64,000 nucleotides of DNA from Oerskovia turbata (GTDB taxonomy: Bacteria > Actinomycetota > Actinomycetes > Actinomycetales > Cellulomonadaceae): assembly GCF_000718325.1 (NCBI RefSeq), contig NZ_JOFV01000001.1, positions 62,001 to 126,000 on the forward strand, written 5' to 3'. The notes below the pieces were generated by a model. That model was not told the origin of the DNA. It saw only the letters and a list, made by a program, of their open reading frames with translations, and ran no database searches. Below, in pieces: positions 1 to 9,292 of this stretch. A program made the position numbers and the translations under genes. Numbering within the stretch: the first letter of the stretch is position 1; each line of letters opens with the position of its first letter.

Positions 1-2017
<2,017 letters not shown>

Positions 2018-2023
2018 CCCGGC

Positions 2024-2065
2024 TGTCAGAACGTGCGTGACCTCCAGGTCGCGCTGGTTCTGACA
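2024..2065. repeat. Imperfect TGTCAGAAC...GTTCTGACA palindrome, terminator-like, behind asd
   Basis: Arms TGTCAGAAC (2024-2032) and GTTCTGACA (2057-2065) with partly pairing sequence between. It shares the outer arms and the GCTGGTTCTGACA half with two much more perfect palindromes at 7772 and 22143. It sits 7 bases behind the asd stop. Terminator function is inference; there is no T-run. Confidence 0.6.
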
Positions 2066-2082
2066 CGGATCACGCAGAGCAG

Positions 2083-2125
2083 TGCCCGACGGCGCCCCTC
2101 ACCTTCTGGTGGGCGGGCGCCGTCG
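2083..2125. repeat. 43-bp hairpin repeat, left copy, upstream of the Fic gene
   Basis: Identical over 43 bases to 3331-3373. Each copy folds: CGACGGCGCCC pairs with GGGCGCCGTCG (11 bp), with CACC/GGTG inside and a short TTCT loop. The two copies bracket the fic gene as direct repeats. Confidence 0.85.
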
Positions 2126-2211
2126 TGCTGTGCGCCGTCGCGCTGTGCGCCGTAGTACTTGCTCAGCCTCCAGAGCGATAGGTCAACTCGGTTGCCACGT
2201 CCTCTGGATGT

Positions 2212-2236
2212 GTAAATTCTGGGCGCCAGATTTTAC
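2212..2236. promoter_or_regulatory. Operator-like palindrome in the fic promoter region
   Basis: GTAAATTCTGG (2212-2222), 3-base spacer, CCAGATTTTAC (2226-2236): 11-bp arms with one mismatch, in an AT-richer patch ending 20 bases before the fic start. The product of fic carries its own C-terminal winged helix, so autoregulation through this site is plausible but inferred. Confidence 0.55.
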
Positions 2237-2256
2237 CCATGACGTAGTCTCTCGGC

Positions 2257-3324
2257 ATGGCCTGGAACCCTGACGAGCCGTACGACACCCTGCCTCTGCT
2301 GCCTCCCGGGGTCGAGGTCGAGACTCGGCGTGTGCTGAAGGCGACGATCGAGGCGCGTGACGCGTTGGCTCGCTTCGACGCGCGGGCGCGGGCGCTGCCG
2401 AACCCGACGGTGCTCCTCAACGCGATCCCGCTTCTCGAGGCGCAGGCGAGCTCGGAGATCGAGAACATCGTGACGACTACCGACGAGCTGTTCTCGGCGG
2501 TGGCCACCGACTCGACGGCGTCGCCGGCGGTGAGGGAAGCGTTGCGGTATCGCACCGCCCTGAGGGCCGGGTTCGACCAGGTGGGACGAAGGCCGCTCTC
2601 TGCGCGGACGGCTGCCGAGGTGTGCACGGTGATCCGGGGGCATGACGAGGGATTTCGTCGGGGCGAGGTCTTCATCGGGGACCCGCGGTCCCGGCGTCGC
2701 GTCTACACGCCTCCCGCGGGCCGTGAGGCGCTCGAGCTGCTGCTCGACAACTGGTCGGTGTTCCTCAACGAGCCGTCCGACCTCGATCCCCTTGTCCGCA
2801 TGGCGGCCGCGCACTACCAGTTCGAGGCGATCCACCCGTTCACCGACGGCAACGGCCGCACGGGTCGCATCATGAACATCCTGATGCTGTGCGACGCGGG
2901 TCTGCTGCACCTGCCGCTCCTGTACCTGTCGCGATACGTCATCGAGACCAAGGGCGAGTACTACCGCCTGCTCGGGCTCGTGACGTCCGACGAAGCGTGG
3001 GAGGAGTGGGTGCTCTACATGGTCGAGGGCGTGCGATCCACGTCGGTGCGGACGGTCGGCCTGATCGAACGTGTCGAGGCGGTCCAGGCGCACCTCGTCG
3101 ACGAGGCGCGGAAGGCGCTCGGATCGGTGAACCACGACCTGGTCGCCCTCCTGATGGAGCACCCCTACGCGCGGTCCCGGGACGTCATGGAGAGGTGTGA
3201 CGTCTCGCGCCCGACCGCCGCGAAGTGGCTCCGGGCCCTGGTCGCGACGGGCGCTCTCCAGGAGATGAAGGTCGGGCGAGGGGTCCTGTTCATCAATGTC
3301 GAGATGATGAAGGCCCTGTCCTGA
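2257..3324 (+). CDS. Class II Fic-domain protein with C-terminal winged helix
   Basis: Probably transfers AMP (or a related group) from a nucleotide to a target protein. 355 residues. The catalytic loop HPFTDGNGRTGR (about residues 193-204) is complete, including the His and the phosphate-binding GNGR. About residues 69-74 hold SSEIEN, matching the inhibitory S/T-x-x-x-E-G/N motif placed N-terminal to the Fic core, which defines class II. The C-terminal 60 residues (RDVMERCDVSRPTAAKWLRALV) look like a DNA-binding winged helix, common in free-standing chromosomal Fic proteins. No toxin or antitoxin partner is adjacent. The ATG at 2257 has no obvious Shine-Dalgarno sequence. Its position between identical 43-bp repeats suggests insertion into the asd downstream region. 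The target is unknown. Confidence 0.9.
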   Translation: MAWNPDEPYDTLPLLPPGVEVETRRVLKATIEARDALARFDARARALPNPTVLLNAIPLLEAQASSEIENIVTTTDELFSAVATDSTASPAVREALRYRTALRAGFDQVGRRPLSARTAAEVCTVIRGHDEGFRRGEVFIGDPRSRRRVYTPPAGREALELLLDNWSVFLNEPSDLDPLVRMAAAHYQFEAIHPFTDGNGRTGRIMNILMLCDAGLLHLPLLYLSRYVIETKGEYYRLLGLVTSDEAWEEWVLYMVEGVRSTSVRTVGLIERVEAVQAHLVDEARKALGSVNHDLVALLMEHPYARSRDVMERCDVSRPTAAKWLRALVATGALQEMKVGRGVLFINVEMMKALS

Positions 3325-3330
3325 CCCTTG

Positions 3331-3373
3331 TGCCCGACGGCGCCCCTCACCTTCTGGTGGGCGGGCGCCGTCG
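3331..3373. repeat. 43-bp hairpin repeat, right copy, downstream of the Fic gene
   Basis: Exact second copy of 2083-2125, starting 7 bases after the fic stop. It can act as a hairpin terminator for fic as its twin can for asd. The direct-repeat arrangement is what insertion with duplication, or a later recombination, would leave. Confidence 0.85.
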
Positions 3374-3389
3374 CGCTGCGTGCCGTCCC

Positions 3390-3447
3390 CGAGAAGTGAG
3401 TTGTGGCCCCTGATCCGAGGTGATCAGGGGCCACAACTCACTTCTCG
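3390..3447. terminator. Perfect 26-bp-arm inverted repeat
   Basis: Left arm 3390-3415 and right arm 3422-3447 are perfectly complementary (outer CGAGAAGTGAGTTG, inner CCCCTGATC) with a 6-base loop. It lies between fic and the following regulator gene, both on the plus strand. There is no T-run, as is usual for GC-rich actinobacterial hairpin terminators. It could also be a remnant of a mobile short palindromic repeat. Confidence 0.6.
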
Positions 3448-3479
3448 TCGTGGAAGCCCTTGCGCTGGGGGAGGGTTCT

Positions 3480-3507
3480 GTGGTTCATTACTCATGTAAT
3501 GAACCAC
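3480..3507. promoter_or_regulatory. Operator of the YtrA-type GntR regulator
   Basis: GTGGTTCATTAC (3480-3491), spacer TCAT, GTAATGAACCAC (3496-3507): perfect 12-bp arms, 32 bases before the regulator start. GntR proteins encoded first in ABC-exporter operons usually bind such a site and repress their own operon. Binding is inference. Confidence 0.75.
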
Positions 3508-3538
3508 GGAACGTGCGATCGACGAGAGGATGGGCCCC

Positions 3539-3973
3539 ATGTTCGACGGACCTGAACCCATCTACCTGCAGATCGCCCAGCAGATCCGCGCCCAGATCCT
3601 GAGCGGCGACCTCGCCGAGGAGGAGCAGGTCATGTCCACGACCCAGTACGCGACGACGTTCCGCATCAACCCCGCGACGGCCGCCAAGGCCTTCGCGGGG
3701 CTGGTCGACGAGGGGGTCCTCTACAAGCGCCGTGGCGTCGGCATGTTCGTCGCGACCGGAGCCCGCGAGAAGCTGCTCGCCGAGCACCGCGACCGCTACT
3801 TCGCCGAGGTCCTGCGCCCCGCGCTCGTCCAGGCCGACCTGCTGGGCATCACACCCGCGGAGATCGTGGACCACGTCCTCGGCCGCGACGTCGCAGGGTC
3901 CTCACGGTCCGCCGGTTCCGCCGGTTCCGTCGGCCCTGCCGCCAACCACCCCCCGACGGGAGAGACCTCATGA
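3539..3973 (+). CDS. GntR-family regulator, YtrA subfamily
   Basis: Transcription repressor, probably of its own operon. 144 residues: winged helix in about residues 5-75 (PIYLQIAQQIRAQILSGDL, then the recognition helix in INPATAAKAFAGLVDEGVLYKRRGVGMFV), then only a short helical dimerisation segment, as expected for the YtrA subfamily, which lacks a large effector domain. The ATG at 3539 is preferred over the one at 3530 because the GAGAGG ribosome binding site ends at 3529. A perfect palindrome lies just upstream. The stop overlaps the next gene by 4 bases (ATGA), so it is translationally coupled to the ABC ATPase. YtrA regulators typically respond to cell-wall antibiotics; the inducer here is unknown. 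Confidence 0.9.
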   Translation: MFDGPEPIYLQIAQQIRAQILSGDLAEEEQVMSTTQYATTFRINPATAAKAFAGLVDEGVLYKRRGVGMFVATGAREKLLAEHRDRYFAEVLRPALVQADLLGITPAEIVDHVLGRDVAGSSRSAGSAGSVGPAANHPPTGETS

Positions 3974-4875
3974 CCGCCCCCACCCGCCCCGAGCCGTTCG
4001 GTGTCGAGCTCCGGGACGTGACCCTGAGCTTCGGCAAGGACGAGAAGCGCCCCGCGCTCGACGGCCTGAGCCTCCAGGTGCGGCCCGGCACCATCACGGG
4101 CCTGCTGGGCCGCAACGGCGCGGGCAAGACGACGGCCCTCTCGCTGATCGCCGCCATGCGTCGGCCTGACGCCGGCACGGTCCTGGTCGACGGCGAGGAC
4201 CCGTTCGAGAACGCCTGGGCCATGGCCGGCACGCAGCTCGTCCGCGAGAGCGGCGACACGATCGCCGCGACCAAGGTCGCCGACAGCCTGGGCTACTACG
4301 CCGAGCTGCGCGAGCACTGGGACGCGGACCTCGCGGCCCGTCTGATCGACCTGTTCGAGATCGACCTGCGCAAGAACCCCGAGGACCTCTCGCGCGGCAA
4401 GCGCTCGGCGCTCGGTGCGGTCATCGGGCTCGCGTCGCGGGCGCCGCTGACGATCTTCGACGAGGTGTACCTCGGGATGGACGCGCCCAGCCGGTACGCG
4501 TTCTACGACGCGCTCGTCGAGGACTACACGGAGCACCCGCGCACGATCGTCCTGTCGAGCCACCTGATCGACGAGGTCGAGCGGATCTTCGAGGACGTCG
4601 TGATCGTGGACAAGGGGCGGGTGCTCCTCGCGGAGAGCGTCGAGTCGGTCCGCGCCAGGGGAGTGAGCCTCACGGGGGCCGCTGCCGTGGTCGAGCAGTT
4701 CGTCGACGGCCGCCGCGTGCTGGCCCGCCAACGCCTGGGCAGCACGGCCCAGGTCACGCTGTTCGGCACGCTCGACGAGACCGAGCGCACCGCGGCGACC
4801 GAGGCGGGCCTGGAGCTCGGCGCGGTGCCGTTGCAGGACCTGTTCGTGCACCTGACCCGAGAGGAGCGGTCATGA
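3970..4875 (+). CDS. ABC transporter ATP-binding protein (YtrB-like)
   Basis: ATPase of a two-gene ABC transporter. 301 residues. Walker A is GRNGAGKTT (about residues 45-53); the signature is LSRGKRS rather than LSGGQ; Walker B is LTIFDEVYLGMD. This divergent signature fits ATPases of GntR-led exporter operons. It overlaps the GntR gene upstream and the permease downstream by 4 bases each. The likely role is export or bilayer defence against a membrane-active compound, inferred from context only. Confidence 0.9.
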   Translation: MTAPTRPEPFGVELRDVTLSFGKDEKRPALDGLSLQVRPGTITGLLGRNGAGKTTALSLIAAMRRPDAGTVLVDGEDPFENAWAMAGTQLVRESGDTIAATKVADSLGYYAELREHWDADLAARLIDLFEIDLRKNPEDLSRGKRSALGAVIGLASRAPLTIFDEVYLGMDAPSRYAFYDALVEDYTEHPRTIVLSSHLIDEVERIFEDVVIVDKGRVLLAESVESVRARGVSLTGAAAVVEQFVDGRRVLARQRLGSTAQVTLFGTLDETERTAATEAGLELGAVPLQDLFVHLTREERS

Positions 4876-5669
4876 CCGAGAACCTGACGGGCCCCACGGC
4901 CCTCACCGACCGCGAGGTGCAGCGTGCCACGGTGCGTCGCGCTGCCGAGAGGCGGGCGCTGCGCAGCTCGGCCTGGTCGATGTGCGCCGGGACGTGGCAG
5001 ATCGGCGCGTGGTTCTGGGCGATCGTGCTGATCATCGCGGGCATCATCGGCTACGTCGAGGTCCGCACCGACATCCTCGACGGCAGCGTGATCGACGGCG
5101 TCGTGAACGGCTCGGCGAAGTTCTTCCTGTTCGTCATGGGCATCGTCACGCCCCTCGCCATGATCGCGGTGCACGTCGCGGCGGGGGGCACCCGCCGCTC
5201 GTTCATCCGGTCGACCTGGTTCACGGCGGTGTTCCTCGGGCTCACGTTCGCGGTCGTGGGGGCGGCGCTCGGCTACGTGGAGTGGCTCGTGTTCCGGGCG
5301 CAGGGCTGGTCGCCCGGGTTCGACCGTGCCCAGCTCTACGCCGACGGCGGTCAGGTCGGCACCGCCTTCCTGGTGCAGCTCTTCTTCTGCAGCGTGTACT
5401 GGCTCGCGGGCGCGGCGGTCGGCATGGGGTACTACGGCTTCGGCGTGTGGCGCGGGAGCTTCACCCTCCCGCTGTTCCTGCTCCCCATGGTCCTCGTCGA
5501 GCTCGCGTTCCAGAGCGGCTACTTCGGCAGGCCGTTCGCCCAGGCGGTCGGTCTGGCCGATGCCCAGGTGCTCACCGCGGTGGCAGGCGGTCTGGTGAGC
5601 CTCGCCGCTGCCGCGTTCGCGTTCCACCTGGTCACGAGGTCGGTGGCCATCGCTCCCGTCACGACCTGA
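4872..5669 (+). CDS. ABC transporter permease, six membrane segments
   Basis: Membrane partner of the preceding ATPase. 265 residues with about six hydrophobic segments (roughly residues 35-57, 80-100, 113-140, 160-187, 195-215 and 235-256); the N-terminal 30 residues are cytoplasmic and charged. No sequence motif identifies a substrate. Coupled by ATGA overlap to the ATPase. The operon appears to end here; a 146-base gap without a gene follows. Confidence 0.85.
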   Translation: MTENLTGPTALTDREVQRATVRRAAERRALRSSAWSMCAGTWQIGAWFWAIVLIIAGIIGYVEVRTDILDGSVIDGVVNGSAKFFLFVMGIVTPLAMIAVHVAAGGTRRSFIRSTWFTAVFLGLTFAVVGAALGYVEWLVFRAQGWSPGFDRAQLYADGGQVGTAFLVQLFFCSVYWLAGAAVGMGYYGFGVWRGSFTLPLFLLPMVLVELAFQSGYFGRPFAQAVGLADAQVLTAVAGGLVSLAAAAFAFHLVTRSVAIAPVTT

Positions 5670-5815
5670 CGGCCCTGGCGTCCCCGACGCCTTAGCGCGC
5701 CGTGTCCCCGAACGGGGACCGGCGTACCCACCACAGCGTTCATCCCGTCCGACGGACGGCTCCCGGTCCACCGGTGCGCCGCCCGGCGGGCGAACACACC
5801 CTCAGGGAGGTCGCC

Positions 5816-6904
5816 ATGACCACCGCACATCCTGTCCCGTCCGTCCCGCCTTCGGCCGCGTCGTCGCTCTCGGCACGCTCCTCGCAGTCGGCCGTCACGC
5901 TGCCCGACGGCGCCGCACCGGCGATCGAGGTCGTCGCCCTGCGCAAGGCGTACGGGAGCACCGTCGCCGTGCGCGACGTGAGCTTCGCCGTCGGGCAGGG
6001 GGAGATCTTCGGCATCCTGGGCCCCAACGGGGCCGGCAAGACGACCACCGTCGAGTGCCTCGCGGGGCTCCGGCAGGCCGACTCCGGGAGCGTCCGGATC
6101 CTCGGTCTCGACCCGCAGTCGGAACCGGCCTCGGTCCGCGAGCTCCTGGGCGTCCAGCTCCAGGAGGCCGAGCTCAACGAGCGCATGACCGTGGCCGAGG
6201 CGCTACGGCTCTACGCCTCGTTCTACGAGGACCCGGCCGACACGGCCGAGCTCATGGACCTGCTGGACCTCGCCCCGCACCGCGACCAGCAGTTCGCGAA
6301 GCTCTCGGGCGGGCAGAAGCAGCGGCTCTCGATCGCGCTCGCGCTCGTCGGGAACCCGCAGGTCGCGATCCTCGACGAGCTGACCACGGGGCTCGACCCG
6401 CAGGCCCGCCGGGCCACCTGGGAACTCGTCGAACGCGTGCGCGACCGGGGAGTGACGATCCTGCTCGTGACGCACTTCATGGACGAGGCCGAACGGTTGT
6501 GCGACCGCCTCGTCGTCATCGACCAGGGTGTCGTCGTCGCGGCCGGGTCGCCGGCCGAGCTCATCGAGTCGGTCGACTCCACGCGTGTGCTGCGGCTGCG
6601 GGTCGAGCCTCACGAGGAGGACGGCGTGCTCGGCGTCCTCGGCGGCCTCGCGGACGTCCGGGCCGTGACGCGAGCGGGCCGCGAGATCGAGGTGACGGGG
6701 ACGCGGCGGGTGCTGCCCGCCGTCGTGCTGGCCCTCGCGGAGCGCGACGTCGTGCCCGACGTCCGGACCATGACCCGCTCGCTCGAGGACGTGTTCGTGC
6801 ACGTCACGGGCAGGACGTACGACCACACGGGGGCGACGGGCCCCGCCACGACCGCAGACCGGTCCGACGACGACCGGTCCGAGACCGAGGGAGCAGCGCG
6901 ATGA
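5816..6904 (+). CDS. ABC transporter ATP-binding protein (drug-export type)
   Basis: ATPase of an ABC-2 exporter. 362 residues. Walker A GPNGAGKTT, signature LSGGQKQR, Walker B VAILDELTTGLDP, H-loop VTHFMDEAE. A Ser/Ala-rich N-terminal extension of about 40 residues precedes the domain, and about 90 residues follow it (ending ...LEDVFVHVTGR), as in DrrA-type ATPases. The ATG at 5816 follows CAGGGAGG. A longer upstream reading frame exists but lacks a ribosome binding site. The stop overlaps the permease by 4 bases. Substrate unknown. Confidence 0.92.
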   Translation: MTTAHPVPSVPPSAASSLSARSSQSAVTLPDGAAPAIEVVALRKAYGSTVAVRDVSFAVGQGEIFGILGPNGAGKTTTVECLAGLRQADSGSVRILGLDPQSEPASVRELLGVQLQEAELNERMTVAEALRLYASFYEDPADTAELMDLLDLAPHRDQQFAKLSGGQKQRLSIALALVGNPQVAILDELTTGLDPQARRATWELVERVRDRGVTILLVTHFMDEAERLCDRLVVIDQGVVVAAGSPAELIESVDSTRVLRLRVEPHEEDGVLGVLGGLADVRAVTRAGREIEVTGTRRVLPAVVLALAERDVVPDVRTMTRSLEDVFVHVTGRTYDHTGATGPATTADRSDDDRSETEGAAR

Positions 6905-7740
6905 CCACGCAGACGGCACGGACGACGACACAGGGCACGCGGCGGTCGGCCGGCCCCCGGCGCCGCAGGATCGCGGGCACGGGGTGGCACGGCCTGCGGA
7001 CGCTGACCCTGACCGAGGCCCGGCTGCTGCTCCGCGACCCGGGGACGGTCTTCTTCGCGCTCTTCTTCCCGACGGTCCTGCTCGTCGGAGTGGGCTTCGC
7101 GTTCCCCGGCATGCAGGACGTCATCACCGACGCTCCGCCGCCCTGGGAGGGGCTGACCGCGGTCGCGGTCTACGTCCCCGTGGCGCTCGCGACCGCGCTC
7201 GCGACGGTCGCGCTCACGACCCTGCCTGTCTACTTCGCGACGTTCCGCGAGAAGGGCGTGCTGCGCAGGCTCTCGACGACCCCCATGAAGCCGCAGGGGC
7301 TCATCGGGGCGCACCTGTTCATCAACCTGGTGACGGTCTGCGTCGCGGCGCTGCTCGCGGTGGTCGTGGGGAGCGTGGTGTTCGACCTCGCGGGCCCCAC
7401 GAACCTCGCGATCGTCCTGGGGAGCTTCCTGCTGGGGATCCTGTCGATGTTCTCGATCGGGATGCTCATCGCGTCGCGCGCCGGGAAGGCGAGCACAGCG
7501 TCGGCGATCGGGATGACGCTGTACTTCCCGATGCTGTTCCTCGCGGGCATGTGGACGCCCGGGCCGGTCATGCCCGAGGTCGTGCAGACCATCGCCGGGT
7601 ACACGCCGCTCGGCGCGGCGACGCAGGCCATGACGACGGGCTGGTTCGGGACCGGCGTCCCGGTGTCGCAGCTCGTGGTCATGGCGGTGTGGACCGTGGT
7701 GCTGCTGCCGCTCGCGGCGAGGCTGTTCCGCTGGTCGTGA
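6901..7740 (+). CDS. ABC-2 type transporter permease
   Basis: Membrane component of the preceding exporter. 279 residues, about six hydrophobic segments. Has the amphipathic pre-TM1 segment (LTEARLLLRDPGTVFFALFFPTVLL), the REKGVLRRLSTTPM segment typical of ABC-2 permeases, and the conserved C-terminal FLAGMWTP...PLGAATQAM. Begins with an ATG overlapping the ATPase stop. A long perfect palindrome at 7772 follows and probably ends the transcript. Confidence 0.92.
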   Translation: MTTQTARTTTQGTRRSAGPRRRRIAGTGWHGLRTLTLTEARLLLRDPGTVFFALFFPTVLLVGVGFAFPGMQDVITDAPPPWEGLTAVAVYVPVALATALATVALTTLPVYFATFREKGVLRRLSTTPMKPQGLIGAHLFINLVTVCVAALLAVVVGSVVFDLAGPTNLAIVLGSFLLGILSMFSIGMLIASRAGKASTASAIGMTLYFPMLFLAGMWTPGPVMPEVVQTIAGYTPLGAATQAMTTGWFGTGVPVSQLVVMAVWTVVLLPLAARLFRWS

Positions 7741-7771
7741 CGTCGGGCTCCCGGACGACGGGTCGGCAGGA

Positions 7772-7817
7772 CGTGTCAGAACCAGCGAGACCCCGGGGTC
7801 TCGCTGGTTCTGACACG
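7772..7817. terminator. Perfect TGTCAGAACCAGCGA palindrome
   Basis: Arms 7772-7794 and 7795-7817 are perfectly complementary, with CCCCGGGG at the centre, so 4-6 central bases must loop. It is 31 bases behind the permease stop. The same 15-base core forms the palindrome at 22143 and is partly kept at 2024. Confidence 0.7.
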
Positions 7818-7897
7818 AGCGCCTCACGTCGGGCGCTCGGGGAGTGAGACAGCACGCCGACACCTCGAAACCCCTGTGCTACGGTCCTCGGGTGAAC

Positions 7898-7960
7898 ATG
7901 GTTCGTCGGTATTGGCGCTTTACGCTGGCTCCTGGAGGGGCCGAGCGGGCGTTCGCCTGA
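7898..7960 (+). CDS. Aromatic-residue leader peptide upstream of DAHP synthase
   Basis: A 20-codon ORF starting ATG at 7898: MVRRYWRF..., stop TGA at 7958-7960. It puts Tyr, Trp and Phe within codons 5-8, the three end products of the pathway controlled by the next gene. The sequence around it can fold into a hairpin overlapping the ORF, and a terminator-like hairpin follows. This is the layout of ribosome-mediated attenuation. The ribosome binding site is weak (GGTGAAC), so translation may be inefficient or leaderless. The sequence pattern is strong; regulation itself is inferred. Confidence 0.7.
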   Translation: MVRRYWRFTLAPGGAERAFA

Positions 7961-7981
7961 CCAACCTTCCCCGGAGCCAGC
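7924..7981 (+). promoter_or_regulatory. Attenuator hairpin overlapping the leader peptide
   Basis: GCTGGCTCC (7924-7932) and GGGG (7937-7940) pair with CCCC (7969-7972) and GGAGCCAGC (7973-7981), leaving TGGA as a bulge: 13 base pairs. A ribosome reading beyond the Tyr-Trp-Arg-Phe codons would cover the left arm and prevent this fold. Confidence 0.6.
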
Positions 7982-7984
7982 ACA

Positions 7985-8016
7985 GGGCCTTGGACGCAGA
8001 CCGCGTCCGGGCCCTT
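7985..8016 (+). terminator. Attenuator terminator-like hairpin before DAHP synthase
   Basis: GGGCC (7985-7989) and GGACGC (7992-7997) pair with GCGTCC (8003-8008) and GGCCC (8010-8014), with an AGACC loop and small bulges, followed by only a weak TT. Together with the leader ORF it forms a plausible attenuator. The competing antiterminator pairing could not be defined by eye. Confidence 0.5.
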
Positions 8017-8097
8017 CGTCATTCAGACGGGCCGACTCCGGACACAGAGCAGGCCGCGCGGCTCCGTCTGAGTCACCTTCAGATCAGGAGCCCTCGC

Positions 8098-9291
8098 ATG
8101 ACCGCCACGACCTCGACCGCCGTCCCTGCAGAGACCGTCGACGAACGTCACCACGAGACGACCACGTCGCCCACCGGTGCAGGTGACACCATGGAACGCG
8201 TGACCTCTCACCCCGAGTACGAGCTCCAGGCGCCCACGTCCGACCTGCGCATCCGCGCCCTCGACCCGCTGCCCGCCCCCGTCGACATGCTCGCGGAGCT
8301 GCCGCTCGGCGCGGCGCGCGGCGACCTGGTCACCCAGTCGCGCCGCGAGATCCGTGACGTCCTCGCGGGCGACGACGACCGTCTGCTCGTCATCGTCGGG
8401 CCGTGCTCGGTCCACGACCCCGAGGCCGCTCTCGACTACGCGCACCGCCTCGCGGCCGTCGCGAAGGAGCTGTCCGAGGACCTCGCGATCGTCATGCGCG
8501 TGTACTTCGAGAAGCCGCGCACGACGGTCGGCTGGAAGGGCCTCATCAACGACCCCGACCTCGACGGGTCGCACGACGTCAACCGTGGCCTGCACCTGGC
8601 GCGTGAGGTCCTGCTCGGTGTCCTCGACGCGGGTGTCCCTGCGGCGACCGAGTTCCTGGAGCCCACGAGCCCGCAGTACATCGCGGACGCCGTGTCGTGG
8701 GGGGCGATCGGTGCGCGCAACGTCGAGAGCCAGGTGCACCGCCAGCTCGCGTCGGGCCTGTCGATGCCGGTCGGCTTCAAGAACGCGACCGACGGCGACA
8801 TCCAGATCGCGGTCGACGGCTGCATCACGGCGGCGAGCGAGCACACGTTCTTCGGCACGGACGGCGCGGGTCGCGCCGCTGCTGTGGAGACCGCGGGCAA
8901 CCCGGACTGCCACATCATCCTGCGCGGCGGCCGCAGCGGCCCCAACTACGGGCCCGACGACGTCGCGTCCGCCCTGCGCGTGGCCGCGGCCTCGGGACTG
9001 GGCGGGGCCGTCGAGCACGGTCTGGTCATCGACGCGAGCCACGGCAACTCGGGCAAGGACCACGTGCGTCAGGCCGAGGTCGTGCGCGAGGTCGCGACGC
9101 GCATCGCCGAGGGGGAGGCCGGGATCACGGGCCTCATGATGGAGAGCTTCATCGTGGCCGGGGCGCAGGCGCCGGCTCCGCGAGGGCTCGTCTACGGGCA
9201 GTCCGTGACGGACAAGTGCATCGACTGGGACACCACGGCCGAGCTGCTCGGAGAGCTGGCCGAGTCGGTGCGGGCGCGCCGGGCGCTCTGA
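8098..9291 (+). CDS. 3-deoxy-7-phosphoheptulonate (DAHP) synthase, type I
   Basis: Condenses phosphoenolpyruvate with erythrose 4-phosphate, the first step to chorismate and the aromatic amino acids. 397 residues from the ATG at 8098, preceded by AGGAG. Type I (AroF/G/H-like) motifs are clear: VGPCSVHDPEAAL, RVYFEKPRTTVGWKGLINDP, ATEFLEP, GARNVESQVHRQLASGLS, GFKNATDG and the metal-binding DASHGNSGKDH. The first 45 or so residues are poorly conserved, so a start at the ATG at 8191 is possible. The 200-base leader with the aromatic peptide suggests transcript-level control besides any feedback inhibition. Which amino acid inhibits it cannot be told. Confidence 0.95.
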   Translation: MTATTSTAVPAETVDERHHETTTSPTGAGDTMERVTSHPEYELQAPTSDLRIRALDPLPAPVDMLAELPLGAARGDLVTQSRREIRDVLAGDDDRLLVIVGPCSVHDPEAALDYAHRLAAVAKELSEDLAIVMRVYFEKPRTTVGWKGLINDPDLDGSHDVNRGLHLAREVLLGVLDAGVPAATEFLEPTSPQYIADAVSWGAIGARNVESQVHRQLASGLSMPVGFKNATDGDIQIAVDGCITAASEHTFFGTDGAGRAAAVETAGNPDCHIILRGGRSGPNYGPDDVASALRVAAASGLGGAVEHGLVIDASHGNSGKDHVRQAEVVREVATRIAEGEAGITGLMMESFIVAGAQAPAPRGLVYGQSVTDKCIDWDTTAELLGELAESVRARRAL

Positions 9292-9292
9292 G

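Noticed and set aside
5702..5815. Longer start for the second ABC ATPase
   Set aside because: The upstream part is Arg/Pro-rich without a ribosome binding site; the ATG at 5816 has CAGGGAGG.
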